Below, one piece after another: positions 31,292-43,095 of a DNA stretch of 60,000 bases; the first letter of the stretch is position 1; each line of letters opens with the position of its first letter. Location: NCBI RefSeq assembly GCF_001949145.1, contig NW_019091526.1:381444-441443 (forward strand), given 5' to 3'. The position numbers were made by a program, and so were the translations under genes. Source of the stretch: Acanthaster planci. Taxonomy: Eukaryota > Echinodermata > Asteroidea > Valvatida > Acanthasteridae. A model generated the notes under the pieces. The model saw only the letters and a list, made by a program, of their open reading frames with translations. It was not told the DNA's origin and searched no databases.

Positions 31292-34200
31292 CTAGAACAG
31301 TTCAATGTCAGCGCACTGGTAAAAGATGCCTCCCATGGGAACTTCAGCATTGTTGGTCACATAGGTCAACTGTGAGAGAGATAAGGTGAAAATAGATGGG
31401 TCAGAAGTCTTGAGTACATAAAGAGGACCACTTTTCATCTGTTTTACAAGAGAAGTGGGAAGAAAAATTCATTTTTTTCGTTCCATTGATTGTCAAGCTT
31501 TAAGCTCACGTAATAAGAAAGATACAACTGTATTGTGACGAGACAGAAGGCGCTAGTCACTAAGGTATGGTGCGAAGTTACAGATGGCGTTCTGCCCAGT
31601 AACAAGAGCAAATGTTGGACGCGCATATTCGTGTGTTAAGCAAGCGCGGCGCATAGGGGTGCATTCCACCAAATGGTTGTATTTCTGCGCGCGAGCTCCT
31701 TAATGTTTTGTGATCCCACGGGATTTTACAAACAGACAGGGCATAACCAGGAGGCATCATAGAAATATTTCTATCAATCCCGAATTTAGGACTGATAGCT
31801 TCCAGTTTGCGGCATTTCTTTTACTAAAAGCCCCAAATTGCGGACGTATTTTGGATAGAGGCGGGCGGCTACATTCAGAAATGAGCGCTTAGTTTTATGG
31901 CTATTTAGGGGTATCGTCGTTCAAAGGCGAATAAAAAAAATATTCGTGGCAAACCCCCACGAAATTGAAACGAAAAGTGATCTTCTGGCCATAATCTTCA
32001 ACTTCCACTGAAAAAATGGAGGCCAACCTCTTCACGAGCTATTTCGGTCCGATTTTGCACTGTTTTCTATGGGCGCGTGTTTGGTGTAGTACAACCATAG
32101 ACTCCGCCTTCCGCGAAGAGCAATTATTGGTTAACGCGGAAGTCACTGCTATGGTCACATCGTGTAGCTCTATGGTCACATGTAGTGCGCGCGCAAGCGT
32201 AGTTGCAGCAGCGGCCCGCTCGCGAAGCTACATAAGGGGCGCGCAGGCTAGGTTTTGTGGTCCTGAAGAGTCAAGGACTGACCCTGAGGTCTCGTAACGT
32301 GAACTGCGTGTAGCGCAGCCCCGACAATAAGCCCCATAGACTTGCTCAAGTCCCTGACTCGGCACTAGATGCCCACATTTAATTGTGTTCGCTACTCTGG
32401 GCGAAGTCCATTCACATACATGTATAACCACACGGTCTCCCCGTCAATAGCGCCCCTACTAGTGATTCGTTGGGTAATGATTGAAAGAGCGTTGACGGAT
32501 GAATCCGCCCCGAGCTGAAGTGCACCCTCAATCGGCAAAAGAAGGACATGTGGTTACAAGTGGGTTAGTTACGCGTACTCAGCGTGCTCCGCGTCAAACG
32601 CACATATGCTTGCGCGCCTCATGGCCCGCCTATGCGGTGAGTACAACAGACATAAATTTATGTCTATGGTGAGTACAAAAAAACCCTCCTTTGTTTCGCT
32701 CGGAGCGGATAAACCTGCCACGTTGATTGTTGTATATAAGTCAAAGATTCAAGAAGACGTTTATTCCATACTATTTTATAAAAAAAATGCATTGATAATT
32801 AAGGGAACTCGGTACATAGAAATTGACAAAAAAAAAATCAGAAATTAAAGAAACTTAGTACATTGAAATTAGCAATTTGGATGTAAATAACTTTTTACAG
32901 ATACATGTAGGACTACTTAATGAAAAGAGAACATTAGAGCTTCTGATAAGATAAAGAAAAGCAGTCCATGTACAAATGAGAAAAGAAAATACTTTTACTA
33001 AGTCAGGTGTCCAGGCGAAGTTTGTTTCAGGCCATTGCTGTCCAGGCTACGTCACTAAGCTTTGGGCCGATCTAGGTGACGTCTCAACCAGACCAGAGAC
33101 AATCGAACCTTCTTGGGGGACGGTATACTTCCATCCCAACGGACTCATCCCTAGCCACTCAGGGACCTTTCGGTACATGCCCTCCGGCTCCACGCTCCGA
33201 CTGGAGGAGGAGGGCACCCTCGCCTTCGCCAGAGGGGCGTGCCGCCACAGTATTTACATTTCACCTGTTTTCACCTTTACTAACTTTAATACAGAGTTTG
33301 TCCACATTTCCTGAACTGCTAATTGAGTGGTGCCTTCTCTTAGTGTACACCATAAGTGTCAAAGTCCGTGTCTGTCTTATGCAAAGGAAACCCTGCCATA
33401 ATTTTATGTTTTTGGCACGGTGGCTGGACTTTGCAATACATACACCGTCCGTCAAAAGTTACCCTGACAATCAGCAGAACTGAATTCCTTTTGAACTTTA
33501 TCACCGAATTTAAGATTTTTAATTCTTAATGAGTACACTGAATTTCTATAGCAATTTAGATGCTTTTGCAATCATAACATCAATCGATTGCAAACAAGCA
33601 GTAGGATTTGTAGAATACTCTTTAGATAACAAAGTCTTCAAAGTTCGACGACAGAATAATTGCGAATGTATGTTTGTTCACTCACCTGGAGTATGGCAGG
33701 AACTCCAATAGGTCTGTGAATGAATTGCAATAGGGGTAAGTTTAATTCAGGATTCAATGACAAGAGATATACATTATTTGCGGCAAAATGGAAACATGAA
33801 AGGGGGCAATTTCATTCGAACTTTGCTTTGACGTTGACCGTGACGCTCACAACTGTGTACATTGCAAGGTAGTTTTATTGCCGAAGGTAAAGATATGTTT
33901 GTCATATGTTTCAACTTTCAAAACACAGACAAAACAGATATTTGGACGAAGGGTACAAAGCCTCCTCCTTTGCAAAAGTGGGATTTTCAGTAAAAAAAAA
34001 AGGTTAGTGGGGGTTGACATTATTGTTGCATTTTACTTTTTTCATATACAAAACGACCAAAATGGTCATGAAATGCCCGGCAAAATGGCAAATTAAAAAC
34101 ATCATAAAGATGATGTGAAAACAGTTTGTAAAAGATGAACAAAATTCCAGAAACTCCTCTTACCCTCTTGGCATGGTGACATTTGGGTAGTAAAGTGTGA

Positions 34201-37088
34201 GAGAGGGTGTGGCTCCATCGTTAACCTTGCTCAATATCTGGACATCGGTGGAGGTCAAAAACGATATCTCAAAATAACCCTGAAATCCAAAAAAATGCAC
34301 ATGACATGATTGGAATGTAGAATCCATTTACACTGCATGGTCAATTTTCTCAGTTTGTGTTTTTTTTAACCCTGTCTGATTATGTCCTATGTGGGATTGG
34401 CTATTTACGAAAATACACAAGTGTACATGCACATCACAAGAATTTCGATGAAAGATGTCTCACACTCTCACTTTGGAAAGCCTAATACAGCTCTCCTGGG
34501 ACCCCCATCCACATTTTTAGGTCATTAATTAGTCTGGTGCCATCTGGCTTCTGTATGTATATGTAAGTTAAATGTACCAATAGATTCCTTTCCATAGCTA
34601 AGCTCTCCCCATCAAGGAGTAATTAAAAGCATACCGATGAGGGCTCGTGGTTTTCCATCTGAAATAGCTTTTACTGTTATACGCCACATGAAGCTCCAAA
34701 AATGCTATCCTTGTCTGTTCAAAGGAACTGAAAAAGCTTTTGTCTCAGCTGAGGGGCTGGGCTAATCATTTTTGCACTCCATATGGAATATTCTTTCTGC
34801 AGCATATATAGTCTCACGTTTGTGGCTGTTCCGTTTGGAAAGGTTTCAAAGTGGTTCAAGTTCTTCTGGAAGATGACAGTGTAGGGAGATCCTCCCCTGC
34901 CAAGGAGGGAAACAGAAAACCAAGAATGAACAGATATTGGAAGTATATATGCCAGTGAAATACTGATTTGGATAATGTTGGGAAATTCTGCAAAGCAGTG
35001 GACTTTGTTCAGGGCCCTGCGTGACTTTTGGGGCTTCCTGAGTTATCTAAATTTTACACTATGCAGGGAACAAAGCATCATAATTTGTAGTTTACTTTAA
35101 AGAGATGTCACCTCCGATACCTAGTGTAATTAACGCAACATATAGGTCCCGCAGGTAGGTATAATACATGCAGGCCGCTGATGAGCTGTCCCTTTCATAA
35201 TCCTGCAAAATCCTCCAGAACATCCAGGCTGAGTTTCAGAGAGATTGGAGGGTTTAAGTTAGAGTTAATTCAGTATCCAGAGTTAGGAAACTTTGACCTT
35301 TGTATGGAACATACTTAATTTGAATGCCCGGCTTATCTTGAGTGCGATTCCCGCATGGTTTATTCAGAAGACCACAGTCACCAGCGTCTATAGAGCAGGA
35401 AAAAAAATCGTGTCTGAATTAGACCCAAATTCTCATTCGCATTGCAGCGAATAACTCATTTCAACGCAAGTAATTCGTAGGCGAGAGAATACATGTATCA
35501 GATTATCAGTTTTGGTTCCAAGACCTTCCAGTAGTTATTCCGCGACACGAACCATCACACGTACCCCGTTAGAGGGCGCTATCACCATACGAATCTTTAT
35601 CACCATAGAGATCGTAGTAAAGCATGGTTATCACATCGTGAGCGTAGAGTAGAACCCGGTTCGTAAGTGCTACGTCACTTCAGTTTACACCACGCCCACT
35701 GCACATAGAGTTACATGCAATATCACTAGCCCCTGGTCGAGTAGAATACGAAAATGACGCTGGCTGGCTCTTCAGGATGGGGGGGGTTTGCGCTTGGCGT
35801 GCGTACAACGGACTGTAAGCCTATTTCATTCATTAATTTAAAAGGGGGTGTTCATAAGGACCTGTTTCATTTAAAGCTACAATCTCCATTGTCTTCATTA
35901 GCTACAAGGATTACTGGAGAACTTGTGCTATTTCTAATATGTACACCAGCCCTTTGTTTCATGGAGATAATTCTAGAAAAGGATTCCCATTTCAGCTTCT
36001 CGATCCTGATGTGAATCCTGCACGCGAACCGTCACGTTTATAATGCACACGCTGCGCCGTGATCTCCTCAGATTAACACCCCCAAATTCTATTCATAACA
36101 ACGATTTATTCTGTAAAACTCCCACCTTCAACATTGATTTTTTTACCTGAAATGTATGTGTAAAGGCCTCACCTTCATTAATTAAAGGAAACCCTTCCCT
36201 TTGTCATGATCCTTTTTCCACACCGTTAAAAAAACGTCTGAGTGATGCGCACTATTCAAATTATGTCCATTGCTTTTGGGTAGGCTATGCGTATAGTCCA
36301 AAAATTCTTCACGTTTGATCAAAACTTACACGGCGCGTGGAGATGCAGCACGCACAACTAACAGTCGCCACAGAAATTCGGACAACAAAGTGGCACGGGG
36401 CACAGTCAAAAAGGAATTTCAGGTAACAAAATAGTTATTCCGAAGACTCGAAAATTTCGTCTCGAAAATTACGTTTTCTGATACAAGTGAAAGTCCCATA
36501 TAAGAAATATATCATACGGTTTTATACACTCGGAGTCACAATTGAAATTATTCATACAATATGAAAAAATATTGCCGGCTGTTCGTGGTTTCGAAGACTT
36601 ATCGTGGTCCATCCATGGAGCGATAGTATATCTAAAACCTAGAGCGCTGGCTGGGCGCGTCCATATTTGTGCACAAACTTATTGAAACAGTAACCAAGTT
36701 GCTTTGCATGTTAATTTCTTCTTTGTTATAAAGATAATCACTTGTTTTGGGGCATGTGATTAGTAAGGGGTATTGCAGCATACGTGTGTACAAAAAAATG
36801 GTTATTTCTATGGAGCGAATTTTTATATGCGGCCTTTGACAGAAGTGGCAAGTTTCTTTTGCTCTCCAGTGTATGTGTACATGCCTGTGTAGGCCTACCG
36901 GTGGTCTTTCCAAAACAAACACAATTATTTGCCATGAATTAAAAAGCTTGCCTTCATGTGTTGATTACAACTTTTCCTATACCTTTAACATTGATGCCTT
37001 TCATGGAGCCACGCTGGTGCGGGTTCAGGAGACAGATGTGAGCTGACGCTACAGCGACGAGATAGACCATAACAACTGCAGCCTTCAT
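31292..37088 (-). CDS. Gene A: secreted X325/BIM1-like (histidine-brace) copper-binding protein, 6 exons
   Basis: Exons, minus strand: 37088-36983, 35387-35315, 34896-34818, 34279-34164, 33713-33686, 31369-31292. They total 480 nt, 159 residues. All splice sites are GT-AG and the phases agree (1, 2, 0, 2, 0). A signal peptide MKAAVVMVYLVAVASA is followed by HICLLNPHQRGSM, so cleavage after ASA leaves His as residue 1. Later landmarks are CGLLNKPCG, NLNHFETF (His75) and the end YVTNNAEVP...FYQCADIELF (Asp155). Fungal X325/BIM1-like copper proteins share an N-terminal His, a central His before a beta strand, and a C-terminal CADI with the Asp as ligand. The family match is by eye. Four Cys could form two disulfides. 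There is no C-terminal GPI-type tail, so I expect a secreted protein. Copper binding is inferred. Confidence 0.75.
31480..33392. mobile_element. 1.9-kb insertion in gene A intron 5, absent from gene B
   Basis: Aligning introns 5 of A and B, sequence left of about 31479 and right of about 33393 is contiguous in B (around 49360). The insert is GC-richer than its surroundings, with GCGCGC-rich patches near 32180-32250. It holds only short ORFs, including a plus-strand one at 32976-33314 with coding-like composition that I cannot name. I saw no clear inverted ends or tail, so the class is unknown. Confidence 0.6.
36983..37088 (-). CDS. Gene A exon 1: signal peptide and N-terminal His segment
   Basis: Encodes residues 1-35 and the first base of codon 36. 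Donor AAAG|GTATAG. The bases before the ATG (GAAATTTGCACA) are nearly the same in gene B, which supports the start. Confidence 0.8.
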
Positions 37089-37142
37089 TGTGCAAATTTC
37101 CAGACGGAGTTTTGTTTCTATGAAACAACACTCAAGAAACAT

Positions 37143-38240
37143 GAATAGTGAAGTAAGATACGTGTAGGCCTACATGTTGCTTGCAGCTTTGTAACACCTC
37201 ATGAACATCTGGTTACCAGAATTAGAAGTCATACTGCTCGGATGGCATGATGTTACACGCACGTACCATTAGGCTGAGTGTAAGTTACAAGTGATTTCCG
37301 TTCTCTTGCAGGAATGAAGTCCGATTCTTCCCACATACAAGACAGTGCAAAATTCCAAGTATGTGTCAATTATCGATAGATTTCTTAGGAATTGAAAAAA
37401 AAGAAAAAAGAAAAAAACGTGTTTGGCGTCCCCACCCGCTTCTTTTCGGGGGATGCCTCGTGTTTTTTTTCTAATTTTTAGAAAAGTTGGTAAAATGCAT
37501 AAAAAATGTCAACTGCTTAGTCAAATGAATTATTTGCAAGCTGGAACTCCTAAACTAACGTTGGACTCTGTTGATGACCACGTATGGCTTTGGCTGCAAA
37601 TTTCACATACGTGCACCTCTAGTATCGAGGTGGCGGCTATCTTGAAAATAAACCCCCCCCGCCTATTTTTCCTCCCTATTTTTCAAAAAACCTGTTTTTA
37701 TTACTTGACCTTGTTACACTTGATCAAGATTTAATTACGTCCAAACCTTGTATCGATTGGAGCGAAATAGGAAGGTGAGAGCGCCCCCTGTATTACATAT
37801 GCAATATCCCATAATTACAGTCATTTGCAAAAGTTTAGGACTACCCATACAAAATGCATTAACCTGAAGAAAAACCAAACGTAAACCAAACAGTCATGGC
37901 AATTTATGTTTATTTTCAATGTGTAACCTTAGGTTAAATACCTATTTGAATTCATTCCCATGATTGGAAATGTTAACAGTCTAATATTTAGTGTGCCCTC
38001 CTCTAATTTTTAGTGTGACTACTTAGACTGGCTTTTTTTAACCCATGCTGCTTCGCAGACAAAATGCTATACAAGGCCTGCCTTTGCAAAAAATTTCATT
38101 CAAATAGGTATATAGCACTACACTGATGTTATGCGCCACTGTAAAATCATGTTAACAGTGAGACAGTGTAATGCAGGCCCAGTGACAGAAATACCAACAA
38201 AATTCCAGGTGGTCTTAGCTCTAGCAAACGACAGTATTCC
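37143..38240. other. Upstream of gene A; possible Tc1-like end
   Basis: 37143-37300 is partly similar to 53040-53230 upstream of gene B, so some promoter sequence is probably shared, but no TATA box is clear on the minus strand. Near 37817 the string ACAGTCATTTGCAAAAGTTT resembles Tc1-type terminal sequence, with no transposase found. The rest has no supported feature. Confidence 0.35.
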
Positions 38241-38786
38241 GTTTAAACTTTTGTTCGTCGCCCAGCGCCCGAGCAGGGCGGTGGGAAGGGCCGATGGCCT
38301 TGCACAGTAAAGTCAAGGAAGTACGCCACCACACAGGGTCGCAGCTGAAAACTTGCAGAGCATTGTAGATAGGCTAAACTTTTGCCAGGCGCGCGAGCTT
38401 TCGGCAGTTATCAATCCATATTTTTGTTCTTTTTTTCCTCATTGCTGAAAATATTCTCACTACACTTTGTTCGTTCATCCAAAATGGATCAAGATAACCA
38501 ATGATTTGAAATACATCATCAAGAGACACTTGATCAGCGATACTTTGAGGGAAGATAAAGTACCACGCAGTGATTGTGACAAGGCCATGTTTTGTCATGA
38601 AGCCGAAACTTTGCCCATGCTCAAGCATTGCCATTGGAGAACCAAAATTTTAAAAATAACGCTTCGCTAACAGGAAATTATCACCTCGCGGTCATAGGCC
38701 GTGCTTAGTGTAGCCAATCATAGTGCAAAGCCACCAGTCCTTCCCAACGCCCCTTTCGAGCGCTGGGCGACGAGCCAAGTTTAAAG
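38241..38786. mobile_element. Element with ~60-bp inverted ends (GTTTAAACTTTTGTTCGTCGCCCAGCGC)
   Basis: The left arm begins GTTTAAACTTTTGTTCGTCG and runs through CCCAGCGC and GGTGGGAAGG. The right arm is its inverse, ending GCGCTGGGCGACGAGCCAAG then TTTAAAG. A minus-strand ORF at 38634-38374 (86 aa) lies inside. It might be a scrap of transposase, but I do not recognise it. Confidence 0.7.
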
Positions 38787-39499
38787 TATATTTATTGGTC
38801 CACTGGTCTGACGTCTTCTTCTGATTTAGAGCGCTAGCTCAGCGCCCTCTGGCTGGTGCGTGAGTTCTGTTGTACCATAGGTTAGTGTCCCTGGCGAAGT
38901 GAGCCTCGGTTGAGCACCCTCACAACTATTAATTATCAACATTTATTCATTAAAATAATTATCAGTATTTGAAACCATAGTTTCCTTCACCAGTTGGAAA
39001 TGGCCCACCTAATCGCCTGCACACACAGTAATTTGTTTCCTGTAAATTTTCACAGTATTACTGGCAGCACGGACGCCAGTAGAATGAATGATTTACAGTT
39101 ATTTTTACGGTAAATCGCCGTCATTTATTGGACAGTAATTAACCGTAAAAACAACAGTAATTTATCTCAATTAATTAAATTAATTTGATGTAATGTAATT
39201 ACATTGATGTAGACATTAGACACAGCAAGTTACCGTTTTTCTTGATTACAGGTTCATTCTATATGTGTATTTAGGTATAAGTTTTGTTGATAAAGGTTTC
39301 TCAAATTCACGTTAATTTTAGCAGTTCAAATATGATTACGTATAAGATACACATACCTCGTATTCAGACGCCTTGATCGCGGCAGAACTTGATTTACATT
39401 CTTAATGTACACTTACATTTTGTATATCTGCATTTGGCGCCCAAGTGCAATAATGGTTGAAGCATGAAAAAGTAAGATTTTTCTTTTTTTACGTTCAAT

Positions 39500-39860
39500 T
39501 TATATTTTTAGGCACTTTGTCGCATCTACGCATAAAACTACATCCAAAAAGCACAAACATTTGTCAGACTATTGTCAAATACTTGCGTAAAGAATGGGAA
39601 ACCACAAAATTATCTGGCAAAAGTACCAACGCCCCATTTTTGTCAATATTCATATTGAGGTCAAAGCTTATCCCGTAAAACATTACTGTTAAATATACAG
39701 TATTGTACTGCATTCACAAAAGTACAGTAAATACGTAAACAAACACGTTTAATTACTGATAACTTCCTTTACAGTCGATTAATGATGCAAAAATACAGTA
39801 CAATACTGCTCATTTAACAATATTATTTTACAGTTCAGGATTTCCCTAAATATAAAACAA
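39500..39860 (+). repeat. Dispersed repeat, copy 2
   Basis: Same family and orientation as 8940-9310. Just upstream, 39090-39165 has a small inverted pair (ACAGTTATTTTTACGGTAAA against ACCGTAAAAACAACAGTAA), which may mark the left end of a larger element. Confidence 0.55.
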
Positions 39861-40007
39861 TATTGATTAATAAACGAGACAAATCAGACGAAACCGGCAA
39901 CTGTATTGTTGCACTTGTGCATGAGGGTTTCCCCACAATACCAACCCCCAAGGATCTAACCCTATCGCCAACCGCTTAGTAGTGATCCCCTGGTGTGGCT
40001 CGTAAAG

Positions 40008-40350
40008 TTAACATTTAATCCCAAATAGAGATATCTATATTTTGAGACTTGCAAAGTTAACATTTAATCGTAAAATATAGATATCTCTTTTTCTAATAGA
40101 GATGTCTGTATTGTTATGGATATATCTCTATTGGTCCGCACCATTCCTGCCTATAAAATTCCAACTCACAATTGAATGTATGTCATTTCCAACGCATGCC
40201 ATTACCCAGTAAGGGCCCCTGTGGGCTTTCTGCATTTTGGTGTATAATTTCATCCCAATGGCCCTAGAGGTCATAGGGCATCCAAAACTATAAATAATAG
40301 AGATATCTCTATTAGAGGTAGAGAGATCTCTATTAGAAACTGAGCGACAT
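40008..40350. repeat. Cluster of GAGATATCTC-type palindromes
   Basis: AGAGATATCT, AGATATCTCT, GGATATATCTC, GAGATATCTC and GAGAGATCTC occur between 40026 and 40335. AAGTTAACATTTAATC is repeated at 40007 and 40048 and ACATTTAACAT appears near the right edge. Possibly a decayed MITE. One more AGAGATATCTCT lies at 42840. Confidence 0.5.
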
Positions 40351-40389
40351 TTAACATATTATTATAATTAACATAATCTCTATTTCAGA

Positions 40390-41050
40390 TTAAATGCCAA
40401 TTTTGCACGATATATTGGCGTCCATCTTCAAACGGACATGCCCCCGGTCACCTCCGATTTCAGCTGCTGATTGGGTCGGCCAGGGCACGCATGAGGCTCC
40501 CTCACATCGACGGAGACCGCCGAATTACTATTACATGTCCAAGTTCCCAGCTTTGCCCGAATGGCAAGAGGTGCACGAGGTTTCGGACGTGCAGACCAGG
40601 GACTTGTGCATTTTATTTGTCGTTGGTGGAAGGCGGAATTCCAATTTACTTTAACAATCTTAACTATAGAAATCCATTGTACAAACCTGTGTGGGAAACA
40701 CATTTATATTCATATTTTGGCCAAGCAGATATTCCCATGCATGGATCATTGTGCACGCTGCATGGTTTCGACCTGTTTGTTTAGCCTGTACATGCATAGG
40801 CTCTAATTATAGCCACCTGGCAGGGGACTGTATGGGCCGACCAGTGAGCAGAAGTGGCTGGGTATACATGTACATCTACCCAAAAATCCATGCTAAACGT
40901 CGTGCAGAGCCAATGGCAGGATATGCCTGTGTTTTTTTTTCTAAGGGGTTCGTGGGGGTGCGGCGCGGATGGCAGCCCCATGGCTGCGGTGATGTCACGT
41001 ACACGAGGCTGCAGTATCACATCTACTCCTCGTGGGACGGAGATGCTTAA
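40390..41050 (+). other. Coding-like but unassigned segment(s)
   Basis: GC-richer than its flanks and open in several frames. The most protein-like readings are 40491-40784 (contains CPSSQLCPNGKRC and FYLSLVEGGIP) and the end of 40691-41050 (contains GWQPHGCGDVTYTRLQYHIY and SSWDGDA before a stop). I cannot name a family or connect these into a gene. They may be exons of an unrecognised gene, a decayed gene, or chance ORFs. Confidence 0.25.
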
Positions 41051-43095
41051 AGTCATAATGATATTAAATTGCCTGTACAGCTTTCCGCCATTTCGTTTGC
41101 TTTAATTTTAAGCCTAGGTTTGTAAATCAGAGTAGGCCTATAGCCTTTCATAAAGTATAATACTCAAAGGTATTTTATCCGAAGTTGTGCATTCTGAGAA
41201 AGATTTAGCACAAAACTGTCTTTTTAAAACGAGATTTCATTCCCCGTCGGGTTTCATGGTGAGTGAAACGATGTCTACCGTAAATGATCAAAAAAATTTA
41301 AAAGTTATGTTGTTTTAATAACTGCATAAACAAACAAAATGCAAAGCAAACAGGTAAAATAAGGCATCCTCGAGTGTATATTTTCAGAAATATTCCTGCA
41401 AAAGGTGGTAAAAATATTTTCCAAGTAGATGTCACTATTAATACTATTATAAGATATTTTCTCAGGCATTGGCAGAGAAGTTATTTCCTTGATTCTATCT
41501 CTTAAATAATCTTGGCTGGTTACATAGGTCCAACACACACTAAGGTTGTCTTAGAATGTGCAACTACGTCCTCTAAAAAAGAACAAAACAATAATATAGA
41601 GTCACTTTGGAGAAAAATGTACCATAGTTTTATATGGAACGATTTTGACGGCCAAACAAAACTCACCTGAATGTTCTTAGAGCCCGTGTTTTCAAGTACC
41701 AGTCAGGTGTCACGTCGCGATGTCACAAAATGATCGCCTAACACCTAGAGTACAAGTTTTCAATCAAAACAAGCGAATTTTCCAATTTTTCGAACACAAT
41801 TTTCCCGGGTTCGCAAGTACATGTACTAACTGGTTGCTGAAAATTTGCCGTAGAACACTGCATTGCGCTATGTTCACATTGTTTACCAGTGAAGGTTTAA
41901 CAATGTCATGTGACGGGATGATCAAGGTTTACATAAACTGTCATATGGCCAGCACGTGACCAGGTGGAAAATTAGTTTATCTATTTGTAAACAAATTGAA
42001 GTTGCCTTTGCTCTATCCATAAGTCCATGGTTCAATAAACCAGTCCTCATGATTTATTGTTGTGTAGATGTGCAACAAATGCTGTGCTTGACACAAAACT
42101 TTTATTTGACGCGGTGCTTTTGTACAAGTGGATCTTTTTTTTTCAAAAACTTCTTGAGGGGTTGGGTGGTGGTTTGCTTGATCTGAGTATCACCCCTTCT
42201 ACCCCGCCGCTTGCTCGTCTGCAACGGCGAACGTCATAGACTGAGGGAGGCTGGGATGGGGATACAGATATGCTAAAAAAGAACTGTTAAAGGCCCCTGT
42301 ACAGCATTCAACTTACAGCTAAAAGGATGTGATTTCAAGTTCGTTCAACTTTATATCACAGTGTGTACAAATAATTATAAGAATGCTACTGAAAGTGACT
42401 TCTTTTATACAGAATGCAACACAAGTAAGTTTTGTGCTTGTTTATTATTATTATTATTCAGACTTTAAGGACTCATAAATGAATCTTGACTTCCCCGCAG
42501 TAAGGTATAGAACCAATTTCCAACCAAAATCTGACCACACATGATGTAACTATGTATAAAAACCCAACCAATACGCGTATTACGGTAACATGGTTTTGGA
42601 GTACATGAAAAATTACAATACAACTGCAGAGTACAAGCATAGATGCTGACGCTGATCATTAACAAGTGCCCAGCAATGATCTAGTGGGCAGAAAGAAAAT
42701 CAGCGGATAATGTCATGACTGTCTAAAGTAGGAAAAAACGCTGCCATGTTGCAGTATTCATTCGGGTCAGATGGTTTCAGTTTTGCGATTGTGATTTTCG
42801 GCTTGGGCCAGTTGGTTAATTAAGCCGCCTCGGTCTTGTAGAGATATCTCTAAAAACCTGCATTAAACCGAAAATGGAACAGTTTGGACATTCCAATGGT
42901 GCATTATTACTAGGCCTACAGTGCCCAGGGTGATGCGTGATTTTTCCCATAGGCCTTATGGTTTTTCCAAAACAATACATACAACAGGGTCAAGCTCACT
43001 GTACCTTAATGTTTGTTACTGAAGTCACCGAGGTTATTTTCACATCAGTACTGAAAGAGAAATCAGTTTCGTTAGATATACGTTTTTTGTGCTAA
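41051..43095. other. Intergenic, no supported gene
   Basis: Short ORFs on both strands (for example 41305-41538 minus, 41720-41959 plus) have no recognisable features. I see no repeat of note beyond a short (ATT)n run near 42445. Confidence 0.3.
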
